From the NCBI RefSeq assembly GCF_050410775.1, contig NZ_CP191229.1: DNA of 64,000 bases, one strand, 5' to 3'. The notes under the pieces are model-generated. The model saw only the letters and a list, made by a program, of their open reading frames with translations. It was not told the DNA's origin and did not search any database. Below are positions 62,222 through 64,000 of the stretch, one piece after another. This DNA comes from Erwinia sp050410775. Its GTDB lineage: Bacteria; Pseudomonadota; Gammaproteobacteria; Enterobacterales; Enterobacteriaceae. The position numbers were made by a program, and so were the translations under genes. Within the stretch, counting starts at the first letter, position 1, and every line of letters starts with the position of its first letter.

Positions 62222-62431
62222 TCAGTCCCGCTCCGGCGGGTTCATTTCGCTCCAGTCTTCATTCTCGGCGTAATCGCCATCGCTGGGGATGCGCTTTTCT
62301 TCCGCCGCCCATTCGCCAAGGTCAATCAGCTGGCAGCGTTTAGAACAAAATGGGCGCCATGGACTCAGTTCATCCCAGATAACCTCTTTACTACAGGTCG
62401 GACAGTTAACTCTCGTTACATCATTATTCAT
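62222..62431 (-). CDS. yacG: DNA gyrase inhibitor YacG (zinc protein)
   Basis: YacG is a small zinc-binding protein that binds GyrB and inhibits gyrase in vitro. It has 69 residues (E. coli 65). The zinc knuckle is Cys10-x2-Cys13 (NCPTCSKEV) and Cys29-x3-Cys33 (PFCSKRCQLIDLGEWA), followed by an acidic tail. It is 11 nt downstream of zapD on the same strand and ends the coaE-zapD-yacG operon. It converges on mutT across about 100 nt without a clear terminator. Confidence 0.96.
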   Translation of the reverse strand: MNNDVTRVNCPTCSKEVIWDELSPWRPFCSKRCQLIDLGEWAAEEKRIPSDGDYAENEDWSEMNPPERD

Positions 62432-62442
62432 CAGTAAAAACC

Positions 62443-63186
62443 TTAACAGCAGGCAAGTTTAAAATCGAGACGGGCCGGGACATCTCCCTGCTCGCTGTCC
62501 AGCGGCAGGAAACGAATGGCGAAGCGGCTTTTATGGCCGGAAACCTGCGGATAAAGCGCGTCCTCCAGATCCAGCTGTAGCCGCAGAAGCTCGGCTCCTT
62601 CCGCATTATCCTGGAAGAAGCCATTCAGGCTGGTCTGATTACGGAAAATGCCTGACTGGCGGATAAGATCCAGGATCAGCGTCAGCGCCTCGCGAATTGG
62701 CGAAAGCGTCGCCATCCAGTCGGCAACCTGCGCATCACGTACGTGCTGTTCGAGGTGTAACCAGATGTGCAATGTAGGGAGATCGAAGCTACAGCAGCCG
62801 CCGGGAATACTCAGGCGCTGGCGAACCAGTCCAATCAGACGCTCCTCACGCAGCTGCTGGCCCATGCGCGGCGCGGCCATCAGAACGACAGAGCGGGTTT
62901 TCAGGCTGTCGCTTAACGCGTTGACCCGCTCCATATCCACACCGGGCACTTCCGCCCAGGAACGCAGCTTTTGCTGTTGTTTTTCCAGCTCTTTGACAAT
63001 TTCCGTCCGCAGTTCACCACGCTCAAAAACATCCAGCAGCTCGGCTGCATTACGAAAAAAGGCCAGCGCGCCGTGGTGATCGCTGATGTGCTGACTCTTC
63101 TCTAACTGATTAATCAGGAACTCAATGCGCAGCCAGGTACGCATTTTTTCATTCAGGGGGTATTCAAATAAAACGGTTGTGCTCAT
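62443..63186 (-). CDS. zapD: Z-ring-associated protein ZapD
   Basis: ZapD (YacF) crosslinks FtsZ filaments and stabilises the Z-ring. It has 247 residues, the E. coli length. Conserved blocks are FEYPLNEKMRTWLRIEFL at the N-terminus, RQRLSIPGGCCSFDLPTLHIW in the middle, and SGHKSRFAIRFLPLD near the end (terminal LACC). ATG 63186 with AGGA 10 nt upstream is chosen; a much longer in-frame reading would run into coaE with unrelated residues. It starts 4 nt after the coaE stop. Confidence 0.97.
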   Translation of the reverse strand: MSTTVLFEYPLNEKMRTWLRIEFLINQLEKSQHISDHHGALAFFRNAAELLDVFERGELRTEIVKELEKQQQKLRSWAEVPGVDMERVNALSDSLKTRSVVLMAAPRMGQQLREERLIGLVRQRLSIPGGCCSFDLPTLHIWLHLEQHVRDAQVADWMATLSPIREALTLILDLIRQSGIFRNQTSLNGFFQDNAEGAELLRLQLDLEDALYPQVSGHKSRFAIRFLPLDSEQGDVPARLDFKLACC

Positions 63187-63190
63187 ACGG

Positions 63191-63802
63191 TTAATCCTGG
63201 TGTTCTTCTGCGGCCAGCTGTCGGTAGCGCTGGTCAAGAAGGGCAACTCGGGCGGCCACTGTATCGGGTGGCCCGCCGTTATCAATAATGTCATCTGCCA
63301 CCGCCAGGCGCATTTCGCGCGTTGCCTGGGCAGCAAGAATATGTTCCGCCTGTTCGCGGGTAATGCCATCCCTTGCCATGGTGCGCGACAGCTGCGTGTC
63401 GCGATCTACGTCCACAACCAGCACCCGGTTAGCCAGATGCTGTAAATTATTTTCTACCAGAAGCGGCACGACCCACAGACACCAGGGCGATCGGGTCATC
63501 GCCAGCTGGCGTTGGGTTTCAGCCTGGATAAGGGGATGCAGTAACGCATTAAGCCAGCTTTTCTCTTCCGGCACGGCAAATATACGCTGGCGCAGCGCGG
63601 CGCGATCCAGCGTGCCGTCCGGAAGGATAACCTCTTCGCCAAATTTATGCCGGATCGCGTTCAGGGCTGGCTGACCAGGTTCAACGACCTGTCTGGCAAT
63701 CACATCGGCATCGACAAGATCGATCCCTCTCGCGGCAAACGCGTTGGCGATGGTGGTCTTACCGCTGCCAATACCGCCGGTCAGCGCAACAGTATAGCGC
63801 AT
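63191..63802 (-). CDS. coaE: dephospho-CoA kinase
   Basis: CoaE performs the last step of coenzyme A synthesis, phosphorylating the 3'-OH of dephospho-CoA. The P-loop GGIGSGKT is at 9–16, DADVIARQVVEPGQPAL at about 32–48, and LLHPLIQAETQRQ in the lid region. ATG 63802 (MRYTVALTGG) is preferred since GGGGAG lies at proper spacing; an in-frame ATG at 63811 abuts that site. Length 203 (E. coli 206). It is the first gene of a coaE-zapD-yacG unit. In E. coli hofCB and ppdD lie next upstream; they are not seen here. Confidence 0.96.
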   Translation of the reverse strand: MRYTVALTGGIGSGKTTIANAFAARGIDLVDADVIARQVVEPGQPALNAIRHKFGEEVILPDGTLDRAALRQRIFAVPEEKSWLNALLHPLIQAETQRQLAMTRSPWCLWVVPLLVENNLQHLANRVLVVDVDRDTQLSRTMARDGITREQAEHILAAQATREMRLAVADDIIDNGGPPDTVAARVALLDQRYRQLAAEEHQD

Positions 63803-63951
63803 CAGTTTCATCTCCCCGGCTTGTGAGTGGATACGGCTCGTGACGTGCCGGGATTAAACAGCGGCTACAGCAAAATTGAGGCCCGGATCACATGATGAAT
63901 TTTTGGTTATATTTAGGGGATTGTAGCGTAAATAATCTTGAATTCGCAGTC

Positions 63952-63979
63952 TTGTCGCGCCGTTTTTAGTGCGTATGAT
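63952..63979 (+). promoter_or_regulatory. possible promoter for a gene beyond the right edge
   Basis: TTGTCG (63952–63957) and TATGAT (63974–63979) are 16 nt apart and read rightward. In E. coli the divergent neighbour here is guaC, so this may be its promoter; the gene itself lies outside the window. The rest of 63803–64000 shows no ORF. Confidence 0.45.
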
Positions 63980-64000
63980 AGCTTCACTGGAGCTGGCAGC

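Noticed and set aside
1..64000. tRNA, rRNA, CRISPR array, prophage or insertion sequence
   Set aside because: No cloverleaf sequence, rRNA stretch, regularly spaced repeat array, integrase or transposase was recognised on either strand.

Overview
The window is a 64-kb stretch of ordinary enterobacterial chromosome. It corresponds to the carAB–leu–mra/fts–secA segment near the E. coli origin of the map, and nearly every protein aligns along its length with its E. coli counterpart from memory. The departures from E. coli suggest an Erwiniaceae-type organism (Pantoea/Erwinia relatives): no caiF/kefFC block after carAB, no araBADC between polB and yabI, no leuO between leuABCD and ilvIH, a dciA gene beside secM, and two phosphatase genes around folA. 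Genus is inference; family-level placement is moderately secure. No rRNA, tRNA, CRISPR array, prophage or insertion sequence was found.

Layout. (1) 1–8.5 kb: carA (3' part) and carB, then a more accessory stretch with a secreted class A acid phosphatase, a LysE/RhtB exporter, folA and a Tat-exported PhoX-like protein behind a good PHO box. (2) 8.5–17.2 kb: the minus-strand lptD-surA-pdxA-rsmA-apaG-apaH run, with divergent djlA and then convergent rluA. (3) 17.2–30.2 kb: rapA, polB (candidate LexA site), yabI, thiBPQ with a TPP riboswitch, then the glucose-phosphate stress locus sgrR/sgrS/setA. (4) 30.2–38 kb: leuABCD with leader peptide and attenuator, a 0.67-kb AT-rich gap where E. coli has leuO, then ilvIH. 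(5) 38–57.5 kb: cra, then the division and cell-wall cluster mraZ-rsmH-ftsL-ftsI-murE-murF-mraY-murD-ftsW-murG-murC-ddlB-ftsQ-ftsA-ftsZ-lpxC, tightly packed with many 1–14 nt overlaps and an MraZ operator at the front. (6) 57.5–64 kb: dciA (minus), secM-secA, mutT, then minus-strand coaE-zapD-yacG.

The genes form recognisable units: carbamoyl phosphate synthesis; outer-membrane assembly plus rRNA methylation; thiamine import; sugar-phosphate stress; branched-chain amino acid synthesis; lipid II synthesis and the divisome; lipid A commitment (lpxC); and Sec export with its own arrest-peptide sensor.

The least explained signal is non-coding. A 123-bp structured repeat occurs twice, at 8364–8486 (+) and 61446–61568 (−), 119/123 identical, both times just beyond a gene's 3' end. 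The second copy is bracketed by two near-identical terminator-type hairpins. Other points of interest are the PHO-box promoter of the PhoX-like gene, the retained DnaB-loader gene dciA, a short SgrS without SgrT, a diverged SecM arrest motif, and hairpins in the cra leader and the ftsA–ftsZ gap.
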